Source: Seribacter sp963934295
GTDB lineage: Bacteria > Verrucomicrobiota > Verrucomicrobiia > Opitutales > Seribacteraceae
Length of the DNA stretch: 64,000 nt
Direction of reading: 5' to 3'
Assembly: GCA_963934295.1 (NCBI GenBank)
Contig: CAWVXY010000015.1
Coordinates: 1 to 64,000 of the forward strand
Within the stretch, counting starts at the first letter, position 1; every line of letters starts with the position of its first letter. The position numbers and the translations under genes were made by a program. Positions 1 to 8,536 of this stretch are shown in pieces. Under the pieces are notes generated by a model that was not told where the DNA came from, did no database searches, and saw only the letters and a program-made list of their open reading frames with translations.

Positions 1-662
1 TATTAAATAAACAATATAAAAATACGAATAGGATGATTGGATAGAAAGTCGTTATTTTCACTAATGCTCCCAATATTCCAAGAATAGTGAGTGCTGTAAT
101 ATTGTACTTCGATTTTTTAACCAAGATCATTGCATTATACATGAAACAAAGACCCAAAAAGAGTGCTAAACTCTCAATCATGCATGCCCTGGACCAAAAT
201 AAGTAAATTGGACTTAATAGAAACACTATGACTGTAAACCTAGCCGTTAACAGACTACAAAAAATGAGTTTGGTTGCTTTGTATAAGTAAAAACTGGATA
301 AGTAGAAGAAAGTAATCGAAACAAATCTCGCACATGGTTCGATTTGAAAATTGAACAATTTACATAATACAGCTACGATGAATTGGTATAAAGGTAGTTC
401 TCTGGGGACATTCCATGGAGGAAGAGTTACAGGGACTATATAACTAAAGGTCTTCAGTTATCATCCAATAAATGGTGATCGCTACCTGGGTTTGCCTAAA
501 TGAGTGGTGGTCTTCAATCGGATTTAAAAAACCCGTAAACAAAATAAATAAACTTGCCACTAAAACAATAACAATAAGACATTTCCAAACGAAATGCCTT
601 TTGGAAAATAAATAATATTTTAATTGATTAGAAAGTGGGCGAAAACTTTCTGATGTAGACAC
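1..662 (-). pseudogene. Membrane glycosyltransferase (ArnT/PMT-like), frameshifted, 3' end outside window
   Basis: The gene starts at a GTG (662-660) and reads 72 residues: a cytoplasmic N-terminus, one membrane helix, then the motif DHHSFRQTQ. That motif is typical of the first periplasmic loop of PMT/ArnT-like polyprenyl-linked sugar transferases. The frame ends at a TAG (446-444). The +1 frame continues without a stop to the window edge with the expected family sequence: PPWNVPRELPLYQ around 385-425, then several hydrophobic helices. The break is one extra T in CTTTAG near 444-449; removing it restores D-L-S-Y-I-V-P. It may be a true pseudogene, a sequencing error, or +1 recoding at CUU-U. 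The start lies directly after the stop of the upstream repeat protein gene on the same strand. I infer a role in decorating a surface glycan or lipid. Confidence 0.7.
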
Positions 663-1790
663 TTAATCTTCAATCACATAAACTTCAACTAACGCTCCTC
701 CAGAGTCAGAATCCTCTGAAAATACATCTGCAATGTAGACGCCAGGTTGTAATGTCAGCATTAAGGCTGCTGAATTATCAGGATAATTATTCATAAGATT
801 AGTTGCAGTAATTTCAGAAACTTGGGATCCACTTTTCCAATCTGAATTGTTAGCAATTGAAGTCCAACCTGAATTTCCTGAAAGTAAATCCAATCGTGGA
901 TTGTTTAATGCATCATTTGTCACACCAACAGATGTTTTGGCCATAATCAAAACCTTTAAGGAACCCGTACCTGATATATCAAATCCAGCACTCATTTTTT
1001 GCCCAGCAGCGGTCCCTGTAAGAACAGTTCCATTGGTTGAAATTGCGGACAGGTAAGAACTCGAACTAGTTCCCTCTATAGCATCTAAATCATAAATTTC
1101 TACAAGTGCTCCGCCGGCATCACCACTCTGAGAGTGAACATTTGCGAGGTAGATCCCTGCATCTAATGTTACAATTATAGCAGCATCAGTATCTTGATAA
1201 CCATTCATGAGATTTGTTGCCGTAATGTCGGTTACTTGAGAACCACTTTTCCAATCAGAGTTGTTAGCGATTGAAGCCCAATTTGAATTACCTGAAAGCA
1301 AATCCAAACGAGGATTATTAAGAGGATCAGCCACATTACCCGCACCCTTCCCCATAATGATAACTTTTTTACTCCCTCCTTTAATAATGAACCCACCACT
1401 TATATAAGCTGCTGAAGAAACATAACCTGCCGTAGAGAGACCTTTCTGATAGATAGTGGAAGAAGTTCCAGTCGTAGAATTTGCATCAGGTGCGGCACCA
1501 GGTAATGTTTTTAATAAATCAGCAACATCGGTAGTGGGTAATTTCGCAAGTTCTTCGGAAGATATAGTCAATGATGCTGCAGTTTCTTCGAGAGATTTCC
1601 AGTATGAGGTATTAGGAGGGGTATTGTTTGCCGGTACGCTTGTGGTGGCAATGTAAGTTGAAGTTCCAACGATTACTAAGGCACCTGTTGAGTATGAGGT
1701 GCTACTATCCCAAGTAACTGGTTGGGAATATAAATGTGTTGAGAGGAAAAGCAGTAGGGATATAAGTAGGGTGGTTTTACGCATGAGCAT
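663..1790 (-). CDS. Secreted protein with CBM5/12-like segment and two long internal repeats
   Basis: The 375-residue protein has a signal peptide (residues 1-22, ending near LYSQ). A segment at about 25-66 has the spacing of aromatic and glycine residues seen in chitin-binding CBM5/12 modules (W..STSYSTGALV...TYIA....P..T.YWKSL). Two homologous repeats of about 120 residues follow (roughly 125-240 and 255-375). Both contain NNPRLDLLSGN, SIANNSDWKSGSQV, ITATNLMN and DxGGALVE. The repeats read like beta-rich adhesive or carbohydrate-binding units; the repeat family is not one I can name. The carbohydrate-binding reading is inference from the first segment only. The alternative start MRKTTLL, two codons in, is equally possible. 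The glycosyltransferase gene begins right after its stop, so the two are probably co-transcribed. Confidence 0.7.
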   Translation of the reverse strand: MLMRKTTLLISLLLFLSTHLYSQPVTWDSSTSYSTGALVIVGTSTYIATTSVPANNTPPNTSYWKSLEETAASLTISSEELAKLPTTDVADLLKTLPGAAPDANSTTGTSSTIYQKGLSTAGYVSSAAYISGGFIIKGGSKKVIIMGKGAGNVADPLNNPRLDLLSGNSNWASIANNSDWKSGSQVTDITATNLMNGYQDTDAAIIVTLDAGIYLANVHSQSGDAGGALVEIYDLDAIEGTSSSSYLSAISTNGTVLTGTAAGQKMSAGFDISGTGSLKVLIMAKTSVGVTNDALNNPRLDLLSGNSGWTSIANNSDWKSGSQVSEITATNLMNNYPDNSAALMLTLQPGVYIADVFSEDSDSGGALVEVYVIED

Positions 1791-1870
1791 ATATATAAAC
1801 TATTATAGAATTATAGAATCAAGCAAGTTGAAATGTGCTTTTTTTTCGTGATGATGAAAATTTGATTTCT

Positions 1871-2665
1871 TTACCTGTATCTAAATTTTAATACTTTTAT
1901 CAAACCTAGAAAGGGTAAAAAGCGATAAAAAAGAGGTGCTAGTTTAGCTTGAAAAAATCCGCCTCCAAAAATTATTCTACTTTTGTCCCGTTCAATTGAT
2001 TGGCAAATTTGTCTGGCTGCAAATTTTGCTGAAGGAGATTCATTCAATTGTTTTTCTATTTGCAACCATGCTCGGTTCATTGATTCGCTCTGGGATTTTT
2101 CTATTTGTTTGGGTGCAGATTCGTTAAAACTTGTTCGAATATCACCCAACCTGAAATCAATCCATTTTAAAGATCCCGAATATTCCAACATCATTGATTG
2201 GGTAAAAGAAGAAAGTGCTGATTTACCAGCATTATATAAAGGCATGAAAGGTAATGGGTAGAGGGTCGCTAGTGAACTTATATTTACAATAGTTCCTTTT
2301 TCTTGCAGTTCCATCTTAGGGGCGAAAAATTTACATAGGATAATGGGTGAGCTCAATAGCACATTAATCTGTCTTTGAATTTCATCCTCGGGAAATTCTT
2401 TCCATTCATAAAAAGCACCGAACCCAGCATTATTAATCAAAAGATCAGGAATTCCATATTCTTGTACAAAACTTGCCCCAAACTCGGAAACTGCATTGAG
2501 GTCAGATAAATCAAGTTTTAATAAATGAAAATTTTCTCGAGGTTTAATTTTTTCAGGGTTTCGTGAAACTGAATAAACTTCTGTACCCCTACTCAATAAT
2601 TCCTCGCAAATTGCCAGTCCAATTCCAGATGTACCACCGGTTACAATTGCTTTTTTAATTTTCAT
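1871..2665 (-). CDS. Short-chain dehydrogenase/reductase (SDR family)
   Basis: This is a 264-residue classical SDR. The nucleotide-binding TGGTSGIG is at residues 9-16, the NNAG motif near 79, the catalytic serine in NISSLA near 128, and the Y-x3-K pair in YNAGK near 143. The family reduces or oxidises carbonyl and hydroxyl groups with NAD(P)(H). The substrate is not deducible. The C-terminus (residues 225-264) is basic and hydrophobic, which suggests peripheral membrane contact, as in SDRs acting on lipids. It is divergent from the GT4 glycosyltransferase at 2738, with a 72-base AT-rich gap that probably holds both promoters. A role in polysaccharide or lipid precursor synthesis is inferred from position only. 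Confidence 0.85.
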   Translation of the reverse strand: MKIKKAIVTGGTSGIGLAICEELLSRGTEVYSVSRNPEKIKPRENFHLLKLDLSDLNAVSEFGASFVQEYGIPDLLINNAGFGAFYEWKEFPEDEIQRQINVLLSSPIILCKFFAPKMELQEKGTIVNISSLATLYPLPFMPLYNAGKSALSSFTQSMMLEYSGSLKWIDFRLGDIRTSFNESAPKQIEKSQSESMNRAWLQIEKQLNESPSAKFAARQICQSIERDKSRIIFGGGFFQAKLAPLFYRFLPFLGLIKVLKFRYR

Positions 2666-2737
2666 ATATCTTTAACACCTGCAAAATTTGAGCTTTCCAG
2701 AATTGCTAATGAACAAGAGAATAAGAAACAACCAAAT

Positions 2738-3844
2738 ATGGACAACCAAAAGATCATTCTGCTGACTCACGAATACCCTCCAAAAAGAGGAGGGGCAGGA
2801 GTTTATTGTGAGGAGTTAGTACATGCCTCCCAAAAACTTGGTATTTCCATAGAAGCTTGGGTACCTAAATATGCAAAAAAAAGGGACAATCTCAGAAACC
2901 TGCCTCTAAAAGGAACACAGGATTGGATTTGCAGTTATCGGATGTTTAAAGAGTTATTTAATAAAAAAATTTCTTTTCCTAGTTCTACCCTACTCCACTT
3001 TGCGGAACCAGGAAGTTTGCGTGCGATAATCAGATTTGGATGGTTAATCAAAAATCTCCCTAAGATTATGATTACAATACATGGCACTGAACTAATTCGC
3101 TTTTGTACGAATCCAATTGAAAAAATGTTTTTTCGAAAAATTTTAAAAAGAGCACATAGAATTCATGTTCTGTCCAAATTTAATAAAAATGAACTACTTA
3201 AAATATGTCCCGAGGTTAAAGATCAAATTTTTCTATTTCCAGGAGCACCAGCACGAAGCCTTATAACGGATGATCAGAATAAAAAAATAGTCTCAAGTAA
3301 AAAAATTAAGATCTTATGCGTTGCTCGAATTCACCCCAGAAAAGGACAGGATCGAGTGTTAAATTCAATTAAAGATTTAGAAAAAGATTTAAGGATGAAT
3401 ATTGAATGCACTTTCGTTGGGCCGATTGTAAAAAAGAGATTTTATAATAATGTAAAAAAGTTAAGCGAAGATTTGGATTGTAAAGTTCGGTTTCTCGGTG
3501 ATTTACCAGATAACGAGTTAAAAAAACATTATCAGAACTCCGATATTTTCATCCTTCCCTCCATGCCCAGAGCTAAAAGTGTAGAAGGATTTGGATTTGT
3601 TTACCTTGAGGCATCCTCTCATGGTTTACCCATCATTGCCCATCGAATTGGTGGGGTGGAAGATGCTGTAAAAGACGGGGAAACAGGAATATTAACTAAT
3701 CCTGAAAGACCAAAAGAATTAAAAGATGCCATGGAGCACTTATTGACTAATACTGATTTAAGAAAAAAAATGGGACAGGCTGGCAGAAATTGGGCGAAAA
3801 AGCACTGCTGGGAGACCGTAGCCAAGAATATTTATTCCTTCTAA
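2738..3844 (+). CDS. Glycosyltransferase family 4 (GT-B fold)
   Basis: The 368-residue cytoplasmic enzyme has both GT-B halves. The N-terminal half starts with HEYPPKRGGAG at 11-21, the acceptor-side glycine-rich loop of GT4 enzymes. The C-terminal half (about 188-360) has VARIHPRKGQ at 195-204 and the E-x7-E donor-binding pair (E283 and E291) in EGFGFVYLEA. Retaining GT4 enzymes transfer a sugar from a nucleotide-sugar, usually onto a growing glycan or lipid acceptor. The neighbours (a membrane glycosyltransferase, an SDR and an ABC-2 permease) suggest surface polysaccharide synthesis. Its stop is one base from the stop of the convergent permease gene, so there is no room for a separate terminator. 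Donor and acceptor are unknown. Confidence 0.9.
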   Translation: MDNQKIILLTHEYPPKRGGAGVYCEELVHASQKLGISIEAWVPKYAKKRDNLRNLPLKGTQDWICSYRMFKELFNKKISFPSSTLLHFAEPGSLRAIIRFGWLIKNLPKIMITIHGTELIRFCTNPIEKMFFRKILKRAHRIHVLSKFNKNELLKICPEVKDQIFLFPGAPARSLITDDQNKKIVSSKKIKILCVARIHPRKGQDRVLNSIKDLEKDLRMNIECTFVGPIVKKRFYNNVKKLSEDLDCKVRFLGDLPDNELKKHYQNSDIFILPSMPRAKSVEGFGFVYLEASSHGLPIIAHRIGGVEDAVKDGETGILTNPERPKELKDAMEHLLTNTDLRKKMGQAGRNWAKKHCWETVAKNIYSF

Positions 3845-3845
3845 A

Positions 3846-4652
3846 TTAGAGCACATCAGCAAAAGCTGGACGCAATCGATTAAAAAACCAGGAACCACCC
3901 AGCAAAACAACAATCCCAAAACACCAAGCGTATCCAATTGCTCCCCAATCAGGATGACTACCCCAAATGGTCACTTTTCGTAAGGAATCAATAATTTGTA
4001 AAAGTGGATTCCATTGTAAAAATTTCCATATTTCAGGTGCAGCTACTTTTGCCTTTTCGGCAGAATAAAAAACTCCGCTTGCATATAGTAATGCTAAGCC
4101 AAGAAATGAAGCTAAATGGTTAACATCACGTATGAAAACACCTAAGGCAGAAAAAAACCATGAAAAGCCAAGAGCAATTAAAAATACTGGTCCGATAATA
4201 ATTGGAATGAGTAAAAAGTTTTGAGAAATTCCTGAACCTAAAAAACAAATACCGGTCAAACAAAGTCCTAAACCTATAAGTAAATCATAACTTAAAGCTC
4301 CAATCATTGCTGTTGGAAGAATCTCTAATGGAAAAACTACTTTTTTTACAAAATTTGGCTGACCAACAATAATTCCTGGAGAAACTCCAATGGTTCCAGA
4401 AACCAATCCAAGTACACTTAATCCCAAAAACACCCCCAAAGCATAATCGAGGGTGGACTCATCAGGGGAATCCGTAAAGCGACCACCAAAAACTATCCCG
4501 AATGCAAAAACATAAAGTCCCAGCATCAGCAAAGGATTGGCAATTAACCAAAAAGCACCTAAGACCGAACCACGATGTCTTTGTTTGACATTACGAAGTA
4601 AAAACTGCCACAAGAGTTCCCGCTTTTTAAAAATGCTTAGAATTGGATCCAT
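3846..4652 (-). CDS. ABC-2 type polysaccharide/lipid exporter permease (Wzm/TagG-like)
   Basis: This 268-residue integral membrane protein matches the ABC-2 permease pattern. It has an amphipathic N-terminus (ELLWQFLLRNVKQRHRGS, about 12-29), then AFWLIANPLL entering the first helix, about six membrane segments, and a characteristic FFSALGVFIRDV re-entrant segment near 163-174. Wzm/KpsM/TagG proteins export completed O-antigen, capsule or teichoic acid chains and need a Wzt/TagH-type ATPase. No such ATPase lies next to it or elsewhere in the window; the only ABC ATPase here belongs to a sugar importer (58627-60135). It is convergent with the GT4 gene. The ATPase partner must be encoded elsewhere. 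Confidence 0.87.
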   Translation of the reverse strand: MDPILSIFKKRELLWQFLLRNVKQRHRGSVLGAFWLIANPLLMLGLYVFAFGIVFGGRFTDSPDESTLDYALGVFLGLSVLGLVSGTIGVSPGIIVGQPNFVKKVVFPLEILPTAMIGALSYDLLIGLGLCLTGICFLGSGISQNFLLIPIIIGPVFLIALGFSWFFSALGVFIRDVNHLASFLGLALLYASGVFYSAEKAKVAAPEIWKFLQWNPLLQIIDSLRKVTIWGSHPDWGAIGYAWCFGIVVLLGGSWFFNRLRPAFADVL

Positions 4653-4697
4653 TTATAAAAGCTTATAAAAAATTTCATCAAAAGTGCGAGTTACATT

Positions 4698-5984
4698 TCA
4701 ACGTGAGATAATAAGCTCCACCCAATTTTTGGATTCATAATCATAATAAGTAAGCATATCCTTTGTAGTCTTGGATACATCCACATAAATCCATTTTTCC
4801 AGCTTGGTTGAATAAATATAAGGATATACCCCTAGACCGGTCCACCACCAGCCTAAATCATCGCTTTGCCAAGCCCATAATGATTCACCATTGGTACTCG
4901 GTGCATATAACCATCCATGTAAAATGTGAAAGTTCCACCCATTCTCCAAGTTAAAAAAAGATCCAAACCATTCAATCTCCAACCATCCATCGTACATGGT
5001 TTGACGAGCCTGACTCCAAGTCGGCAAATAACTTTTAATCCATTCCATCTGACTTGCCACACGAGTGTAAACTGTTACATCTCCATAGGTTGAATCGGAC
5101 GTACCATATGAAACAACACCCACCGTCCTCCATGCCCGATTATTGTAAAGAAATGCTGGACCCCCACTGTCGCCAACTGCAGAACTTGCCTCCAGAGGAA
5201 GTGGGGACGAGGAACTGGTTCCGGAACCTAAATAATCCACAATACTTGCACTCGATCCCAAAGTATTTTTATCTTGTTGCGGAGAGTCAAAATCAACTGC
5301 GATAAGCCCCCCCTTCTCTCCTTCTGCAACACTGGGTGCATCTACTTCAACGACCGCCCTGTCCAGAATATTTTCTCCTCCGACTCTTACACTATTTTTA
5401 CTATTAATCACACCAGAAACTCCATCCACCGTTGTTCCATAACCTGCAAGAACAATTCGACTCCCCACAGCTTCTGTTTCACCTGTTGGAAGTTTTGCTG
5501 GGTATACCCCAACCACAGGGTTCTTTAAAAAGACCAAGGCAATATCAACTCCTAGTTCATCGCCGTCTCCCAATCCATTTTTTTGGGACAAACGTTTATC
5601 CCAACCAGGATGAATTTGTATTGATTGAACCGTATATTTTTGTTCATTTGATGCATTCTCATAATCTGTATGCAAAATAAATTCCCACGACGCAGGGATC
5701 GGTGTCGGATCAAACAGGGTATTTTTTAAAACATGTGCTGCGGTCATGACCACATTAGATGCAATTAAAGTCCCTGTACCATACAAATCTTCACTTACCA
5801 CTGCTCCCACTGAAGAAAGATTAGGATAAGTCATACTTTCTGAATATGGATAAGAGTTTGAACCTAGTTTGAAGTAACTATCCCAATTTACGGTATCCAA
5901 CTTTCCAATCCTTCGCTCATTTGCGAAGAAAGACAATGGATGGAAAATAAGTAAAAATAAAAAAACGAGTTTTTTAATCTTCAC
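4698..5984 (-). CDS. Secreted trypsin-like serine protease (S1 family) with aromatic C-terminal domain
   Basis: From the preferred GTG start the protein has 428 residues with a signal peptide (KIKKLVFLFLLIF, cleavage near FFA-NE). The chymotrypsin-fold triad is complete: His84 in MTAAHVL, Asp147 in DIALV, Ser273 in GDSGGP. The protease domain ends near residue 320. Beyond it lies a separate region of about 90 residues rich in Trp and Tyr (W-F-G-S-F, HGWLYAP, LWAWQ, LGWWWTG, YPYIYS). I have seen similar Trp-rich tails at the C-termini of secreted PVC-group proteins; here it may serve surface attachment or substrate binding (inference). A TTG four codons upstream (5996) is an alternative start. 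The GTG start gives an 11-base overlap with the upstream gene, which suggests translational coupling. Confidence 0.88.
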   Translation of the reverse strand: MKIKKLVFLFLLIFHPLSFFANERRIGKLDTVNWDSYFKLGSNSYPYSESMTYPNLSSVGAVVSEDLYGTGTLIASNVVMTAAHVLKNTLFDPTPIPASWEFILHTDYENASNEQKYTVQSIQIHPGWDKRLSQKNGLGDGDELGVDIALVFLKNPVVGVYPAKLPTGETEAVGSRIVLAGYGTTVDGVSGVINSKNSVRVGGENILDRAVVEVDAPSVAEGEKGGLIAVDFDSPQQDKNTLGSSASIVDYLGSGTSSSSPLPLEASSAVGDSGGPAFLYNNRAWRTVGVVSYGTSDSTYGDVTVYTRVASQMEWIKSYLPTWSQARQTMYDGWLEIEWFGSFFNLENGWNFHILHGWLYAPSTNGESLWAWQSDDLGWWWTGLGVYPYIYSTKLEKWIYVDVSKTTKDMLTYYDYESKNWVELIISR

Positions 5985-6924
5985 GTGCAGGAACAAGATT
6001 TGGCGGAGGGCTTGGCGGTAAGATATTAGGAGGAGGGGGCGGGGGAGGCAAACTATCTAAATCAATCTCGTTACCATTGCTATTCGTAGATCCATTAGTC
6101 GCATCGTTTGATAGGGAATTGCCATTTTCATTTGTCGATAAATTAATGCCGTCATTTGATGATTGGGTGGATGGGGTGGATCCACCAATATTTGTATTAT
6201 TGGTTCTACTCGAGGGAGGGTTTGAAGAATTGACCCCTGGGTTAGAAGATACATTTCTACGCGGTACAAAACCTGGGTATGGTAACCCCGGCAACATAGA
6301 TCTAGATCCACTACCTGAACTCCCTGGTTGGGATAATCCAACCCGAGAACCAGGAAATCCAATGCTTGGTGGTTTATTTACAAGAAAAGAAGGAATGACT
6401 GGGTTTGACTTAGGTTTTGGGGGCATAACTCGCGGAGTCGATGACTTACTCAAACCGGGAATGGATTTAGGTGGAACTGGTTTTGTTGCTCGAGATGGAG
6501 GTAACCCACCTGAAGATTTTGACTGTAAAAGTTTCAATTCAAATGACTGACCCTCATAGAGAATAGTTAATGTTTCAGTCTCAAGATCAAACTTATGAGC
6601 AGAAAAATCTTCGTAGGTCTTTTCACTAATCTTAATCCATTCACCATGATTGACTTTTTTATTAAATAGGGAGAAATAAACCTGACCTTTCAAAATAAAA
6701 TATCCCTTAAATTCCAATTCCTTAGCAACATCAGGTCGAACAATAGCCTTAGGTTTAAAGACCGGTTTATTAGGAGGGGGAGGTTTACGATTGGATCCTG
6801 GTTTAAGAAAAGGATTGGGTGCAACAGAACCGAATAGAATGGAGCCACATAAAAAAGCACATGTTGTAATTTTTAAAATCACTAAATCAATTTGCCACAA
6901 AGTACGCTTACAAGCAAGATGCAA
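5974..6924 (-). CDS. Proline-rich secreted protein of unknown function
   Basis: The protein has up to 316 residues. A hydrophobic segment near 14-33 looks like a signal peptide; the GTG at residue 15 (6882) would give a cleaner one than the TTG at 6924. A small folded region follows at about 70-135 (GYFILKGQVYFSLFN, EWIKISEKTYEDF, LTILYEGQSFELKLL), which looks like a beta-rich module. The rest is low complexity: Pro/Ser/Gly-rich to about 240, then Asn/Ser/Thr-rich, then a run of prolines near 293-310. I do not recognise the family. The gene overlaps the start of the secreted protease gene and lies 5 bases after crcB, so the three are probably co-transcribed. A wall- or surface-spanning role is a guess from composition. 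Confidence 0.65.
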   Translation of the reverse strand: MHLACKRTLWQIDLVILKITTCAFLCGSILFGSVAPNPFLKPGSNRKPPPPNKPVFKPKAIVRPDVAKELEFKGYFILKGQVYFSLFNKKVNHGEWIKISEKTYEDFSAHKFDLETETLTILYEGQSFELKLLQSKSSGGLPPSRATKPVPPKSIPGLSKSSTPRVMPPKPKSNPVIPSFLVNKPPSIGFPGSRVGLSQPGSSGSGSRSMLPGLPYPGFVPRRNVSSNPGVNSSNPPSSRTNNTNIGGSTPSTQSSNDGINLSTNENGNSLSNDATNGSTNSNGNEIDLDSLPPPPPPPNILPPSPPPNLVPARED

Positions 6925-6929
6925 GGATA

Positions 6930-7301
6930 TTAAGGATTAATCCAGGCATAGAATCTAAAACCGATCAAAATAAACAATAATGTGCCGAAAAAATTTAAAC
7001 TAATATAAGCAGTAGCATTGAACCATTGTGCGGATTTTAGAAAATTTAAGGCATCTACCCCAAAGGTAGAAAATGTAGTAAAACCCCCACATAAACCAAC
7101 AATCCAAAATGCACGAAAAATTTCACTTTCTCCATTCTGCTCCCAATGTTTAAGGCAAAATCCGATTAAGAAAGCACCCAATATATTAACAAGAAGCGTT
7201 GGCCAAGGTAACCATAACCGTAGAACATAACCTAAAAGCGCCCGTAGAAATGATCCAACTGCTCCACCTCCGGCAACAAGCAGGAAGAATTTCCAATCCA
7301 T
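6930..7301 (-). CDS. crcB: Fluoride channel FluC/CrcB
   Basis: The protein is 123 residues, the usual FluC length, with four membrane helices. It carries the family marks: GGGAVGSFLRALLG (11-24), the conserved Asn in LLVNILGAFLIGF (36-48) and the signature GGFTTFSTFG near 73-82. FluC is a dual-topology dimer that lets fluoride leave the cytoplasm. A single copy here fits a homodimer. I looked for a crcB-type fluoride riboswitch in the 27-base gap to infC and there is no room for one. Expression probably comes from readthrough of infC. Confidence 0.93.
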   Translation of the reverse strand: MDWKFFLLVAGGGAVGSFLRALLGYVLRLWLPWPTLLVNILGAFLIGFCLKHWEQNGESEIFRAFWIVGLCGGFTTFSTFGVDALNFLKSAQWFNATAYISLNFFGTLLFILIGFRFYAWINP

Positions 7302-7328
7302 AGACTCAAGGTTAAAGTTTGGCTTAAC

Positions 7329-7997
7329 TTAGCCGCTCTTCTCAGAAGATTCAGCAACTTCTTCCTCTTCAAAATCTTCTCCGTCATCTTCTTCCTCCTC
7401 TTCTTCAACATCAATATCATCAAGCGAGTTGTATTTTAAGACTCGTTGATGCTGAGGGATAGGAGATAAACTCACTATTATAAAACGACCATTTAGTTTA
7501 GGAGTATCATCAGCTTTACCGACTCCGGATAAATCATTAATAGCTTGTTTAACAAGATTCATACCAAGATCAATATGTTCCATTTCACGACCACGGAACA
7601 TTAGGGTAATCTTAAGTTTATTTCCCTGATGAAGAAACTTTTCAGATCTTCTTAACTTGGTTACATAATCATGTTCTTCGATCCGTGGTCTAAATTTTGC
7701 CTCTTTGACCCTTTTCGAAGTTTTTTCTTTATTCCTTTTTTGCTTACTTAATTCGTACTTATATTTTCCAAACTCCAATATACGGCAAACTGGAGGGACT
7801 GCATTGGAAGCAACTTCAACCAAATCTAAATAATGGGACTTGGCAATTTTCAAAGCCTCTTCGGGAGGCATCACCCCAAGCATTTCTCCATCTGGTCCAA
7901 TAACACGAACTTCTCTTGCCCGAATTTTATCGTTTTTCCGAATGTAATCACGGTTTTGAAACCGTCTTTTATTTTTTCCACTTGGTTTTTTAACCAT
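7329..7997 (-). CDS. infC: Translation initiation factor IF-3
   Basis: The protein has 222 residues. The N-domain contains IRKNDKIRAREVRVIGPDGE (19-38), typical of IF-3, and the linker and C-domain include PKLNGRFIIVSLSP. IF-3 binds the 30S subunit, helps select start codons and keeps subunits apart. Two things are unusual. The last ~30 residues (from about 193) are an acidic tail made mostly of Glu and Asp. The gene is followed by crcB, not by rpmI and rplT, its common partners in bacteria. The start ATG is followed by a lysine- and arginine-rich stretch. The 118 bases upstream are AT-rich and probably hold the promoter. Confidence 0.97.
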   Translation of the reverse strand: MVKKPSGKNKRRFQNRDYIRKNDKIRAREVRVIGPDGEMLGVMPPEEALKIAKSHYLDLVEVASNAVPPVCRILEFGKYKYELSKQKRNKEKTSKRVKEAKFRPRIEEHDYVTKLRRSEKFLHQGNKLKITLMFRGREMEHIDLGMNLVKQAINDLSGVGKADDTPKLNGRFIIVSLSPIPQHQRVLKYNSLDDIDVEEEEEEDDGEDFEEEEVAESSEKSG

Positions 7998-8115
7998 GTG
8001 GGTTAGCTAAGATTAGAAATTGTCAAGAGTTGCAATTGATGGATAAAAATAATTGATAAAGATAGATTCCATAAACAAGTGGCATTTTAAGCAAGCATAT
8101 TTTTTTGATAGAAAA

Positions 8116-8487
8116 TTAAAGATTAAAGCTTTCACCACAGCTACAACTTGCTTTTGCATTAGGATTAGAAAATTTAAAACCACCTGCGACAAGCTTGTCA
8201 GAATACTCCAAAAGGGTTCCTCTCAGATATAACGCGGTTTTGGAATCAACTAAAACTTTAACACTTTCACTCAGAACATAGATATCGCCCTCCTTAGGTT
8301 CCATAACAAATTTCATCTTATAGGATAACCCGTTACAACCTCCCCCCGTAATTCGAACACGCAAAAATTCTCCCTTCCCTTCCCTCTCAATCAATTGAAA
8401 TATTTTAACTGATGCAGATGCAGAAACTTTTACAAGTTTTTCATTTCCTTCTCTTACTCCCACGGGCAACTCAACTAAATCAGACAT
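8116..8487 (-). CDS. A-type iron-sulfur cluster carrier (IscA/ErpA/HesB family)
   Basis: The 123-residue protein has the three conserved cysteines of A-type carriers: one in GGGCNGLSY (about 48-56) and two in the C-terminal CSCGESF (about 114-120). The family holds a [2Fe-2S] or [4Fe-4S] cluster and passes it to apo-proteins. I cannot assign it to IscA, SufA or ErpA from sequence alone, because no other isc or suf genes lie nearby. It follows lpxA on the same strand after a 49-base gap. Confidence 0.93.
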   Translation of the reverse strand: MSDLVELPVGVREGNEKLVKVSASASVKIFQLIEREGKGEFLRVRITGGGCNGLSYKMKFVMEPKEGDIYVLSESVKVLVDSKTALYLRGTLLEYSDKLVAGGFKFSNPNAKASCSCGESFNL

Positions 8488-8536
8488 CAGTTTTAAATTA
8501 CAGAAATTTTAGATTGAGTTCAACTTGTTAAAGCTT

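Noticed and set aside
6077..6550. Open frame of 157 residues on the plus strand inside the proline-rich gene
   Set aside because: It is the mirror of Pro/Gly-rich low-complexity codons on the other strand; no start signal or family sequence.
7302..7328. Fluoride riboswitch before crcB
   Set aside because: Only 27 bases separate it from infC, too short for the known motif.
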